Positions 27,033 to 34,540 of a DNA stretch of 49,903 nucleotides are shown here, piece after piece. Numbering within the stretch: position 1 is the first letter of the stretch; the number at the start of each line of letters is the position of its first letter. This stretch comes from Roseobacter sp. CCS2. GTDB lineage: Bacteria > Pseudomonadota > Alphaproteobacteria > Rhodobacterales > Rhodobacteraceae. The notes under the pieces are model-generated. The model saw only the letters and a list, made by a program, of their open reading frames with translations, was not told the origin of the DNA and searched no databases. Made by a program: the position numbers and the translations under genes. Location: positions 1 through 49,903 of the forward strand of contig NZ_AAYB01000010.1 in the NCBI RefSeq assembly GCF_000169435.1, written 5' to 3'.

Positions 27033-27386
27033 ATGACTGGTTATTTGACGACCCATGTTCTGGACACGGCCCGTGGTTGCCCCGCTGAGGGGCTAAAAAT
27101 TGAGCTCTTCAAGATTGATGGCGACAGCCGCACACACCTCAAGACGCTCGTGACCAATGATGATGGCCGCACGGATGAACAGATCCTGCCCAGCGACAAA
27201 TTCGAAGTCGGCATGTATGAGTTGGTGTTCCACGCAGGTGCCTACCTTGACGCAACAGGCACCCCACCCGAGGCCCCGCGCTTTCTAGACGTCATACCTT
27301 TACGGTTTGGTATGTCAGAGGCATCGCATTATCACGTGCCGCTGCTGTTGTCGGCATTCGGGTATTCGACTTATCGCGGAAGCTAG
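27033..27386 (+). CDS. uraH: 5-hydroxyisourate hydrolase
   Basis: A 117-residue transthyretin-related protein. It hydrolyses 5-hydroxyisourate, the product of urate oxidation, to OHCU. Diagnostic are 'LTTHVLDTARGCPAEGLKIE' at the N-terminus with the catalytic His, an Arg in the middle strand, and the C-terminal tetrapeptide 'YRGS', which separates hydrolases from transthyretin. No signal peptide is present, so it is cytosolic. AGGAGAG at 27021-27027 supports the ATG at 27033. It is divergent from puuE-uraD across 154 bases and convergent with the LysR gene 12 bases away. Confidence 0.96.
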   Translation: MTGYLTTHVLDTARGCPAEGLKIELFKIDGDSRTHLKTLVTNDDGRTDEQILPSDKFEVGMYELVFHAGAYLDATGTPPEAPRFLDVIPLRFGMSEASHYHVPLLLSAFGYSTYRGS

Positions 27387-27398
27387 GGTGCGTGCCCA

Positions 27399-28304
27399 CT
27401 AAGTCTGCACAGCCACACTGATGCGTTCGATCATGAACTCCATGAACAAGCGCGACTTGGGGTCCTGCCCCCGACGATGCGTGAATAGACATGCCATCTG
27501 GATCGGCTCAGGTGGTGTGTCGACCGCCACAGGTACAAGCCGCCCGGCTTTGATATGGTCTGACACCTCAAAGAGTGGTTTCATCACGATGCCGTTTCCG
27601 CTCAGTGCCCAGTCGGTCAATACATCACCATCATCGGATTCAAACCGTCCGGTGACGCGAAAACGCTTTGCCCCTTCGCCGGTCATCAAGCGCCACTGAA
27701 ACTCTGCGACACCCGGATAACGCAGGTTTATGCATTCGTGGTTGTCTGCAATCAGCGCGTCACCATCCGCAGGATTACCCTTGGTGCGAATATATGCCGG
27801 TGAAGCACATAAGATGCGCTGAACATCCGCGATCTTACGAATACGCAGGTTACTGTCCTCTGGTTGGCCTAAAAAGAAGGCAAGGTCGAGCCCTTCGGTT
27901 GTCAGATCAACCTTTCTGTCAGTCAAACGCAGACGCATGTTGATATCAGGGTAAAGCCTTAAAAACTCTGGCACATGGGGCGCAATCAAACGTCGCCCGA
28001 CGCCCAATGGGGCCGCGACGTAGAGCGACCCTTTGGGATTATCCGTGATATCGACGATTTGCGTTTCGGCGCTTGCCACTGCTTCCAGCACATCACAAGC
28101 GCCGCCATAAAAGGCCTGTCCTTGCTCTGTTGCCGTCAAACTACGGGTCGTCCGCTGGAATAGACGGACCCCAAGATGTTGCTCTAGCTGAGAGATTCGC
28201 GCCGACGTCACTGCCGCAGAAATACGCATGTCACGTGCTGCGGCCGACATGCTGCCCAACTCATAGACGCGCACAAAAGTCTGGATGTTATCGAGATAAG
28301 ACAT
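27399..28304 (-). CDS. LysR-family transcriptional regulator
   Basis: A 301-residue regulator. The winged helix-turn-helix occupies residues 1-60 ('FVRVYELGSMSAAARDMRIS', then 'ISQLEQHLGVRLFQRTTRSL'), followed by a periplasmic-binding-fold effector domain ('GSLYVAAPLGVGRRLIAPHV' onward). It is divergent from puuD across 100 bases and flanked by uraH, so it is the likely purine-responsive regulator of the urate genes, autogenously controlled in the usual LysR manner. The intergenic region contains GATA-N9-TATC (28343-28359) and an 11-base palindrome GGCCTAAGGCC (28330-28340) as candidate sites. The effector is unknown; urate or an early intermediate would be logical. Confidence 0.9.
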   Translation of the reverse strand: MSYLDNIQTFVRVYELGSMSAAARDMRISAAVTSARISQLEQHLGVRLFQRTTRSLTATEQGQAFYGGACDVLEAVASAETQIVDITDNPKGSLYVAAPLGVGRRLIAPHVPEFLRLYPDINMRLRLTDRKVDLTTEGLDLAFFLGQPEDSNLRIRKIADVQRILCASPAYIRTKGNPADGDALIADNHECINLRYPGVAEFQWRLMTGEGAKRFRVTGRFESDDGDVLTDWALSGNGIVMKPLFEVSDHIKAGRLVPVAVDTPPEPIQMACLFTHRRGQDPKSRLFMEFMIERISVAVQT

Positions 28305-28404
28305 TTACTTGGTTTTTTTGATGCTGTTTGGCCTAAGGCCGAGATACCAGAACAATATCAGATGCGATAGCCTGCCTGTGAATCGCACGAAGAGAGGAAG
28401 CGCC

Positions 28405-29640
28405 ATGTATGACCTTGCAATTTTTTGGGACTGGATCGCTTTTTCGGTCCGCTGGTTGCACGTCATCACCGCAATGGCGTGGATCGGCGCATCATTCTAT
28501 TTTATCGCACTTGATCTGATGCTGAAACCGGCGCCAAATCTGCCCGAAGGGGCATCTGGTGAAGAATGGGAAGTGCACGGCGGCGGCTTTTATCACACCA
28601 CCAAATATATGGTCGCCCCTGCCGAGATGCCCGAACATCTGACGTGGCACAAATGGCAAAGCTATGCGACGTGGCTGTCGGGTGCGGCACTTTTGATGAT
28701 CATCTATTGGGTGGGTGGCGCGCTTTATCTTCTTGATCCGACCAAAGCTGATCTGACGCTGTGGCAAGGCATCCTGATCTCTGGTGGGTCGCTGACCATC
28801 GGTTGGCTGCTTTATGACGCGATGTGCAAATCCAAACTAAGCGACAGCCCAACGGTGCTGATGCTGTTGTTGTTCGTCATTCTTGTGATCATGTCATGGG
28901 GCTACAATCAGGTGTTCACGGGGCGGGCCGCCCTGCTTCATCTTGGTGCATTTACTGCGACGATCATGACCGCCAATGTGTTCTTTCAGATCATGCCAAA
29001 CCAGCAGATTGTGGTCGAAGACCTTAAGGCAGGACGCACGCCAGACGCCAAATACGGCAAGATTGCCAAGGTGCGATCAACCCACAACAACTATCTGACG
29101 CTGCCCGTCGTGTTTCTGATGCTGTCGAACCATTACCCGCTAGCCTTTGGAACTGAATATGCGTGGATCATTGCCAGCCTGATCTTTCTGACAGGCGTCA
29201 CCATCCGACACTACTTCAACACCATGCACAAAACCGGCAAAGGGCCGCATTGGACATGGGCTGTGACCGTGTTGCTGATGATCGTCATTGCATGGTTATC
29301 GACCGTGCGCACAGGCGACACCTGGCAGGAAGCAGAGGCGCGCGATTTGACCGCATATGAACAAAAGTTCGCGTCGGCAGAGGGTTTCGAAGACGCCTAT
29401 AACGCAGTGATCGGCAACTGTTCCATGTGCCACGCCCGCGAACCTGCCTGGGGCAACATGCAATGGGCACCCAAAGGCGTTTATCTGGAAACGCCCAGCG
29501 ACGTGGCACGGCACGCAAGCGCGATCTACCTGCAGGCCGGCGTCAGCCACGCCATGCCACCACCCAATGCGGTTCAGATGGACCTAGAGGCGCGCGCAAG
29601 TCTAGTCGCCTGGGTCAGGGAAGTGCGCGACGGTGGCTGA
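28405..29640 (+). CDS. puuD: urate oxidase (PuuD type) with C-terminal cytochrome c domain
   Basis: A 411-residue membrane-bound urate hydroxylase. About eight transmembrane helices form the N-terminal urate oxidase domain ('VRWLHVITAMAWIGASFYFI' with conserved His/Trp, 'VGGALYLLDP', 'FFQIMPNQQIVVEDLKAG', 'RSTHNNYLTLPVVFLMLSNH'). A periplasmic cytochrome c domain follows with heme motif C339-S-M-C342-H343. The enzyme oxidises urate to 5-hydroxyisourate and passes electrons to the respiratory chain rather than making H2O2 as soluble uricase does. The ATG at 28405 has AGGAAG at 28395-28400. The frame is open to 28309, but that extension has no start support and lies in the regulatory region. 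It supplies the substrate for UraH. Confidence 0.94.
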   Translation: MYDLAIFWDWIAFSVRWLHVITAMAWIGASFYFIALDLMLKPAPNLPEGASGEEWEVHGGGFYHTTKYMVAPAEMPEHLTWHKWQSYATWLSGAALLMIIYWVGGALYLLDPTKADLTLWQGILISGGSLTIGWLLYDAMCKSKLSDSPTVLMLLLFVILVIMSWGYNQVFTGRAALLHLGAFTATIMTANVFFQIMPNQQIVVEDLKAGRTPDAKYGKIAKVRSTHNNYLTLPVVFLMLSNHYPLAFGTEYAWIIASLIFLTGVTIRHYFNTMHKTGKGPHWTWAVTVLLMIVIAWLSTVRTGDTWQEAEARDLTAYEQKFASAEGFEDAYNAVIGNCSMCHAREPAWGNMQWAPKGVYLETPSDVARHASAIYLQAGVSHAMPPPNAVQMDLEARASLVAWVREVRDGG

Positions 29641-29734
29641 ACATGCGTCAAATTATCTGGCGCCAAAACAACCACGGTTGTCTTCGAAGAAGCGGATAGC
29701 ACCCGTGCCACGTATTCATGAAGTTGATTGGATT

Positions 29735-30028
29735 TTACGACATCCAAGTGCCTGCTACACGCGCAAACGTTCCGTCATCCAGCGACAGTGATGCATCGCG
29801 CTCACGTTGACCTAAGCATTTTGCGATAATCCCGCACTACAGCGCCCATGCCGCCCCGATCATCCACCCGCCCAACACATCCGTTGGCCAGGCTATTCGC
29901 CAAGAGTACTCCGTTGTCGATCTCCACGCCTCATGGCCGTTCGACAACTTGTCAACTCTATCAACGTTGCAAAGCACAACTGAATAGCCAGCAGCCCATC
30001 CTTTGATTAACTCACAACCAATTGTTCT
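29735..30028 (-). pseudogene. PAP2-family phosphatase, C-terminal remnant
   Basis: On the minus strand a single frame from 30028 to the TAA at 29735-29737 encodes about 98 codons, broken by one in-frame TAG at 29837-29839. Before the TAG it reads '..YSWRIAWPTDVLGGWMIG' and 'AAWAL', the last transmembrane region of a type 2 phosphatidic acid phosphatase. After it, the same frame continues 'CGIIAKCLGQRERDASLSLD' and on to the TAA. The Asp of the third PAP2 motif is present, but the catalytic His that normally precedes 'WPTDV' is Ala. The N-terminal two-thirds of the gene is absent: the tRNA-Thr gene starts 14 bases beyond the remnant. It was too short and broken to be called as an ORF. Deletion or recombination at the tRNA is likely. 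Confidence 0.6.
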
Positions 30029-30041
30029 CTAAGAGTTTTAA

Positions 30042-30117
30042 TGGTGCCCCCACACGGACTCGAACCGCGGACCTACTGATTACAAATCAGTTGCTCTACC
30101 AGCTGAGCTATAGGGGC
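30042..30117 (-). tRNA. tRNA-Thr (anticodon UGU)
   Basis: The reverse complement folds to a standard 76-base cloverleaf. The acceptor stem GCCCCTA pairs with TGGGGGC (one G-T). The D arm is GCTC-AGCTGGTA-GAGC, the anticodon arm ACTGA-TTTGTAA-TCAGT with anticodon TGT, and the T arm CGCGG-TTCGAGT-CCGTG. The 3' CCA is encoded (30042-30044). UGU reads ACA and related threonine codons. The gene stands alone, divergent from the hypothetical gene at 30326, and its 3' end abuts the PAP2 remnant. Confidence 0.97.
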
Positions 30118-30325
30118 ACTGGTACACCGCTTGCGGTGGATCGGTTGAACCGAATGCGCGGCGTATAGCAGGGGGAAACGCAGATGTGCAATGGTGTTTT
30201 CGCTCTGCAACTGCAAAAAATCATCGCGGCTTCGGGGGGCGCCCGCGCGCGTCGGGTTATCACGCTTTCGCACCTGAAAAATCCGCCTATGATGACCTTC
30301 GAATAATTAAGCTAAAGGGCCATTC

Positions 30326-31207
30326 ATGCAGATCGCATTTCATATCGGCGCGAATTGTACGGATGAAGACCGGCTGCTGAAATCGGTACTTAAGAATGCC
30401 GATACGTTTCTTCAGCAAGGCACAGCGGTGCCCGGCCCGGGTAAGTACCGCAAATTGATCCGCGAAGCGATTGAAATGCTTGCCGAGGGCGCACCAACCG
30501 CGGATGCCCGCGATGTGCTGTTGGATGCCATTGTTGAAGATGATGAGATCAAGCGGCTTGTGCTGAGCAATGACAACTTTATCACGATCCCAAAGCGGAT
30601 CTTTGACCACAGCGTCTTTTATCATCAGGCTGAAAAGAAGGTGCGCGGCTTACACGCGCTGTTTCCCAACGACGATATCACCCTGTTTCTGGGGATGCGG
30701 CACCCGGCCAGTTTTCTGCAAGACACAGCGACACGCGCGGGTGTGCAAAGTCTGGCCCATTATCTGGGTGTTCTGTCGCCGGTTGAGGTGCTGTGGTCCG
30801 ATGTCATTCGGCGGATCAAACTGGCCGCCCCTAACACCCCGCTTTATGTCTGGTGCAATGAAGACACGCCCTTGATATGGGAAGAACTGATCCGCCTTTT
30901 GGCAGGCGTTTCTGTCGATACCCCCATCACCGGGCAGTATGACGTGCTTTCAAACATCATCAGCCCTGAAGGTATGCAAGGCTTTCTGGCCCGGATCGTC
31001 GATACTGACCCTGCCGATATAGATGCACGTCAAACGCTGATCGCCGAGGTGCTTGAGGAACATGCTTTGCCTGACTTGGTCGAAGACAGCATTAGCCTGC
31101 CGCAGCTGGATGAAACTGTCGTGGCAACAATCACGGATGCCTATGAGGCTGATCTTGATGTCATCGCGGCAATGGAAGGGGTCGAACTGATCCTACCCTT
31201 CGATTAG
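30326..31207 (+). CDS. conserved hypothetical protein, possibly sulfotransferase-fold
   Basis: A 293-residue soluble protein I cannot assign. The N-terminus 'MQIAFHIGANCTDEDRLLKS' has the place and strand-loop feel of the sulfotransferase-like 'HIGxxKTGTT' loop but lacks the Lys/Thr-rich phosphate binder. 'ITLFLGMRHPASFLQD' resembles the second PAPS-contact strand. The C-terminal third is acidic ('LDETVVATITDAYEADLDVI'). If it belongs to that fold, it is a degenerate member without obvious catalytic residues. It ends three bases before the convergent gapR gene. Confidence 0.6.
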   Translation: MQIAFHIGANCTDEDRLLKSVLKNADTFLQQGTAVPGPGKYRKLIREAIEMLAEGAPTADARDVLLDAIVEDDEIKRLVLSNDNFITIPKRIFDHSVFYHQAEKKVRGLHALFPNDDITLFLGMRHPASFLQDTATRAGVQSLAHYLGVLSPVEVLWSDVIRRIKLAAPNTPLYVWCNEDTPLIWEELIRLLAGVSVDTPITGQYDVLSNIISPEGMQGFLARIVDTDPADIDARQTLIAEVLEEHALPDLVEDSISLPQLDETVVATITDAYEADLDVIAAMEGVELILPFD

Positions 31208-31210
31208 GCC

Positions 31211-31468
31211 TTACATGCCAAGGGCGGCCTTATACATATCCATCACTGCCTCTTCTTCAGCTAGATCGTTTGCGTCGCGTTTGCGGATCGCTACGATCTT
31301 GCGCAGCACCTTGGTGTCGTAGCCGCGCCCTTTGGCTTCGGCCATCACCTCTTTTTGCGCGTCGGCGATGTCTTTCTTCTCTGCTTCCAACCGCTCATAG
31401 CGTTCCACGAACTGACGCAGTTCTTGTCCGGCAACGGTGCTTGCGGTCTCGGTCACGGAATCGTTCAT
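31211..31468 (-). CDS. gapR: GapR-like nucleoid-associated protein (DUF2312)
   Basis: An 85-residue DUF2312 protein, a family typified by GapR of Caulobacter, which binds overtwisted AT-rich DNA and supports replication and transcription. The conserved core is visible from 'GQELRQFVERYERLEAEKKD' through 'KEVMAEAKGRGYDTKVLRKI', ending with 'IRKRDANDLAEEEAVMDMYK'. The ATG at 31468 is chosen because AGGAG lies six bases upstream; the frame is open eight codons further. It is monocistronic and convergent with the hypothetical gene at 30326. DUF2312 is nearly restricted to alphaproteobacteria and supports the taxonomic call. Confidence 0.93.
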   Translation of the reverse strand: MNDSVTETASTVAGQELRQFVERYERLEAEKKDIADAQKEVMAEAKGRGYDTKVLRKIVAIRKRDANDLAEEEAVMDMYKAALGM

Positions 31469-31574
31469 GATGCTCTCCTGAAAGGTTGCCATTGACTAGC
31501 CCCTGCCCCCGTGGCCTGCAACCCTTGCGCAGTGTCGCACCGCGCGATAGATCGACCAAAACAGCGGAGTGGTC

Positions 31575-31790
31575 ATGGAAATTGTCGTGTGGATTGGTGC
31601 GGCCCTGTCGGTTATGGGGCTATGCGGCATTGTTTACAGCATCGTGGCTGTGGCGCGGGCCAAACGCGCAAACCTGCCAGACGCGGAATTGCGCGCGCGG
31701 ATTTCCAAGATTTTGCCGATTAATCTGGGCGCCCTTTTTGTATCAATGATTGGTCTGATGGCGGTTATTGTAGGCGTGATGCTGGGCTAA
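31575..31790 (+). CDS. small two-helix membrane protein
   Basis: A 71-residue protein with two hydrophobic helices (about 3-25 and 48-70) separated by a basic loop 'ARAKRANLPDAELRARISKI'. The ATG at 31575 has GGAG at 31566-31569 five bases upstream. It has no known family that I recognise. Its TAA (31788-31790) interlocks with the TAG of the convergent kinase-like gene (31787-31789). The membrane pattern and ribosome binding site support a real gene; the function is unknown. Confidence 0.65.
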   Translation: MEIVVWIGAALSVMGLCGIVYSIVAVARAKRANLPDAELRARISKILPINLGALFVSMIGLMAVIVGVMLG

Positions 31791-32875
31791 AGCTCGGCCC
31801 CTTCGTGCATCACGATTGTGGCCATTGCCGCCAGTGCCGGAACAGCCGCACCGTATTTTCGCGCCATCGCCGGGTTTGACGCATTGCCAGCCGCAGCACG
31901 TGCGGCAACACCTGCAAGGATTGCGGCCAACCGGAAGAAAGCAAAGACCAAATAAAACGACCAGTTTTCGATCTGTCCAATCCCACGGCGGGCGGCGTAA
32001 TCGGCCACATATTGCGCCTCGCTTGGCAGGCCCAGGGCGGCGCGGTCCACTCCGGCCAGCCCGCGCATGTCCCCTTGGTTTGGTAATCGCCACTGCATGC
32101 ATTGATAGGCAAGATCGGCCATCGGGTGACCCAAGGTGGACAGTTCCCAATCCAGCACGCCCGCCACATCAGAGCTATCCGGTTGAAAGATCATATTATC
32201 AAGCCGCCAATCGCCGTGCACCAGCGCGACTTTTCCGTCATCAGCGGGCATATGTGCGCCAAGCCATGATATAATCTCGGACATCGCAGCGCTTGGTTCA
32301 TCAACTGACGCCAGATACTGACTGCGCCAACGCTCCAACTGTCGCGCAAAATAGTTGCCCGGTTTGCCGTAATCCCCTAGCCCCACAGCATCGACATCCA
32401 CATCATGTAACGCAGCCAAAGCCCTGTTCATCGCGTCATAGATCGCTGATCTTTCATCATTAGGACAGTCTGGCAGCGCCGGGTCCCAGAAAATGCGCCC
32501 CGGCAGGTAGCGCATAACAAAGAACGCCCGCCTGCTGGGTGAAGTTTCAGCCTGCGCCAGATGCAAGACTTCGGGAACAGGCACCTCTGTTTCAGCCAAA
32601 GCGCGCATCACGCGGAATTCCCGGTCAACCGCATGTGCAGACGGCAACAGCCGCCCCGGTGGTTTGCTACGCAACACATAGGTTCCGCTTTCAGCGTTCA
32701 GCTGAAAAGTGGGGTTTGATTGGCCTGTACCGAACTTGATGACCTCTTTCAGTCCTTCAAATTCGGCAATGGATTGCGTGAGGTAAGTATCCAGATCAGG
32801 CAGACTGATCCCTAGGTTTTGTGCAGCTTCTTTCATGGCCCCATTAGGGGCCCCTACCCACCCATGTGCAACCAT
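31787..32875 (-). CDS. aminoglycoside phosphotransferase (APH)-family kinase, ACAD10/LvaA-like
   Basis: A kinase-fold protein of about 362 residues. The N-lobe holds 'IKFGTGQSNPTFQLNAESGT' and 'YVLRSKPPGRLLPSAHAVDR'. The catalytic loop is 'ALVHGDWRLDNMIFQP' (HGD..N) and the metal-binding segment 'VAGVLDWELSTLGHPMADLA'. The branch matches the APH domain of human ACAD10/11 and bacterial LvaA, which phosphorylate the hydroxyl of 4-hydroxyacyl-CoA, not antibiotic-resistance enzymes. It is divergent from an ACAD10/11-type acyl-CoA dehydrogenase, the expected partner. The start is uncertain: ATG 32875 has GGGGTG seven bases upstream, whereas ATG 32836 lacks a site. The frame stays open to 33163, but that would overlap the dehydrogenase gene and is rejected. 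Confidence 0.87.
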   Translation of the reverse strand: MVAHGWVGAPNGAMKEAAQNLGISLPDLDTYLTQSIAEFEGLKEVIKFGTGQSNPTFQLNAESGTYVLRSKPPGRLLPSAHAVDREFRVMRALAETEVPVPEVLHLAQAETSPSRRAFFVMRYLPGRIFWDPALPDCPNDERSAIYDAMNRALAALHDVDVDAVGLGDYGKPGNYFARQLERWRSQYLASVDEPSAAMSEIISWLGAHMPADDGKVALVHGDWRLDNMIFQPDSSDVAGVLDWELSTLGHPMADLAYQCMQWRLPNQGDMRGLAGVDRAALGLPSEAQYVADYAARRGIGQIENWSFYLVFAFFRLAAILAGVAARAAAGNASNPAMARKYGAAVPALAAMATIVMHEGAEL

Positions 32876-32930
32876 TGATTGACACCCCGATGCGAGGATG
32901 CACGATAGCGCAACCAATACATGAGGCGCG

Positions 32931-34163
32931 ATGATGGATCTGGGACAAACCGAACGGCTGAAACCGGTACTGGCAGCTGTCACAGCCATGATCGCAGATG
33001 AGATTGCACCGCTGGACGTGGAATTTTTGGCCGAAGTGAACGTTGGTGACCGTTGGACCTTTACCCCGCGCCAGACCGAAATCCTGGAAGGGTTGAAGGC
33101 AACGGCAAAAGCGCGCGACCTATGGAATTTCTGGGATACGTTCCGTGACGGCCCGCAACTCAATACCGTTGAATATGCCTATCTGGCCGAAGAGATGGGC
33201 AAATCCCATTTGGCCGCAGAGGTGTTTAACTGCAATGCCCCTGACACTGGTAACATGGAAGTATTCGCACGCTACGGCACCGATGCGATGAAGGAACAGT
33301 GGCTAAAGCCATTGATGGCAGGTGCGATACGGTCGGCCTATCTGATGACAGAACCCGATGTCGCCAGTTCAGACGCCACCAATATCGCCATGCGCTGCGA
33401 ACGCGACGGTGATCACTATGTTCTGAACGGCCAGAAATGGTGGGCAACGGGTGCAGGCGATCCGCGTTGTGCCGTGCATATCGTGATGGTGCGCACGCGC
33501 TTTGACGGGCCAAAGCATCAGCAACATTCCATGATCGTGGTGCCCGCCGACACGCCCGGGATCGCAAAACTGCGCGCAATGGAGGTATATGGACACGATG
33601 ACGCGCCCCACGGGCATATGCATTTCCGCTATGACAATGTGCGCGTACCAGCCAAGAACCTTTTGCTGGGCGAAGGGCGCGGGTTTGAAATTGCGCAGGG
33701 GCGGCTTGGACCGGGTCGCATTCACCACTGCATGCGCGCGATTGGGCAGGCTGAAAAAGCGTTGGAGCTGCTTTGCACACGTGCCACCGCACGCGAAGCG
33801 TTCGGCAAACCGCTGGCACAACTGGGCGAAAACTTTGACATTATCGCAAAGGCGCGAATGGATATCGAACAGGCGCGTCTATTGTGTCTGAAAGCCGCGT
33901 GGATGATGGATCAGGGCGATAAGAAAGCCGCCGCACCATGGATTAGTCAGATCAAGGTCATAGCACCGCAGGTCGCGCTTGATATCACCGATCAAGCCAT
34001 ACAAATGCACGGCGCTGCAGGCGTATCACAAGACACGCCGCTCGCGCGGCAATGGACGCATCTGCGCACACTCAGATTAGCTGACGGACCGGATGCCGTA
34101 CATCGCAGGCAGGTCGCACGGGCCGAACTGGCACCCTATACCTCTGGGCAGAACAATTCGTAG
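32931..34163 (+). CDS. acyl-CoA dehydrogenase, ACAD10/11-like
   Basis: A 410-residue flavoprotein. Visible are 'APDTGNMEVFARYGTDAMKE', the FAD/substrate segment 'SAYLMTEPDVASSDATNIAM', 'LNGQKWWATGAGDP', 'GRIHHCMRAIGQAEKALELL' and 'IQMHGAAGVSQDTPLA'. These are marks of the ACAD10/11 branch, which handles hydroxylated or phosphorylated acyl-CoAs. Encoded back to back with an APH-type kinase, it may eliminate phosphate from a 4-phosphoacyl-CoA to give an enoyl-CoA for beta-oxidation, as LvaC does in levulinate use. GAGG at 32923-32926 serves either ATG 32931 or 32934. The 3' end overlaps the convergent regulator gene by 28 bases. Confidence 0.9.
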   Translation: MMDLGQTERLKPVLAAVTAMIADEIAPLDVEFLAEVNVGDRWTFTPRQTEILEGLKATAKARDLWNFWDTFRDGPQLNTVEYAYLAEEMGKSHLAAEVFNCNAPDTGNMEVFARYGTDAMKEQWLKPLMAGAIRSAYLMTEPDVASSDATNIAMRCERDGDHYVLNGQKWWATGAGDPRCAVHIVMVRTRFDGPKHQQHSMIVVPADTPGIAKLRAMEVYGHDDAPHGHMHFRYDNVRVPAKNLLLGEGRGFEIAQGRLGPGRIHHCMRAIGQAEKALELLCTRATAREAFGKPLAQLGENFDIIAKARMDIEQARLLCLKAAWMMDQGDKKAAAPWISQIKVIAPQVALDITDQAIQMHGAAGVSQDTPLARQWTHLRTLRLADGPDAVHRRQVARAELAPYTSGQNNS

Positions 34164-34453
34164 ATCCGTTCCAATAACGGCCTGACCCGCGGGTCCGACA
34201 AACGATAGCGCATGCTGCGCCCGTTCCTTTCGCAGGCGACAAGTCCTTCGTTGCGCAGGCGCAAAAGCTGACCGGACACATAGGATTGGCTGGCACCCAA
34301 TGCTGTTTCAAGCTCTCTCACTGTTAAATCACCGGGCACCAGTGCACAAAGAATGCGCAAGCGGCCTGCGTTCGACAGTGATTTAAGAAGGTCAGCTGCA
34401 TCTGCGGCGGCAGCATCCATCGGGTCATCGCGAAACGTCGTCATATTGTCCAT
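34136..34453 (-). CDS. ArsR-family persulfide-sensing repressor (SqrR/BigR type)
   Basis: A 105-residue winged-helix regulator ('LSNAGRLRILCALVPGDLTV', 'LETALGASQSYVSGQLLRLR' as recognition helix, 'RNGRSMRYRLSD' as wing). It has Cys36 and Cys102, 66 residues apart. That is the same spacing as the dithiol pair of SqrR (41/107) and BigR (42/108), which forms a tetrasulfide or disulfide with persulfides and releases DNA. A third Cys is at 74. It is divergent from the persulfide dioxygenase operon with an operator palindrome between them. The start is chosen as ATG 34453; longer readings run through the operator. It overlaps the 3' end of the dehydrogenase gene by 28 bases. Confidence 0.9.
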   Translation of the reverse strand: MDNMTTFRDDPMDAAAADAADLLKSLSNAGRLRILCALVPGDLTVRELETALGASQSYVSGQLLRLRNEGLVACERNGRSMRYRLSDPRVRPLLERIYELFCPEV

Positions 34454-34480
34454 GATGTCATGGTAGCGTTCCGAATAAAA

Positions 34481-34498
34481 CATTTCAACATTGAAATG
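34481..34498. promoter_or_regulatory. palindromic operator of the persulfide regulon
   Basis: CATTTCAACATTGAAATG: perfect eight-base arms around a two-base centre, located between the repressor gene and the dioxygenase gene. The right arm contains TTGAAA, which forms the -35 element of the plus-strand promoter, so bound repressor would block RNA polymerase. The site is also just upstream of the repressor gene, allowing autoregulation. It resembles the AT-rich inverted repeats bound by BigR/SqrR. Confidence 0.8.
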
Positions 34499-34518
34499 TG
34501 TCCTAAAAAGCTTATTCT
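34491..34518 (+). promoter_or_regulatory. sigma-70-type promoter of the persulfide operon
   Basis: The -35 element TTGAAA (34491-34496) and -10 element TATTCT (34513-34518) are separated by 16 bases. The -35 lies within the operator palindrome. The dioxygenase ATG follows 22 bases after the -10, with AGGAG in between. Confidence 0.65.
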
Positions 34519-34540
34519 GTGCTTGGACAGGAGATTCGAT

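Noticed and set aside
31787..32875. Aminoglycoside resistance gene
   Set aside because: The APH fold is shared, but sequence and the divergent acyl-CoA dehydrogenase partner match the ACAD10/LvaA group acting on acyl-CoAs.
32876..33163. N-terminal extension of the APH-type kinase to 458 residues
   Set aside because: It would overlap the divergent dehydrogenase gene by over 230 bases and adds no kinase-like sequence.
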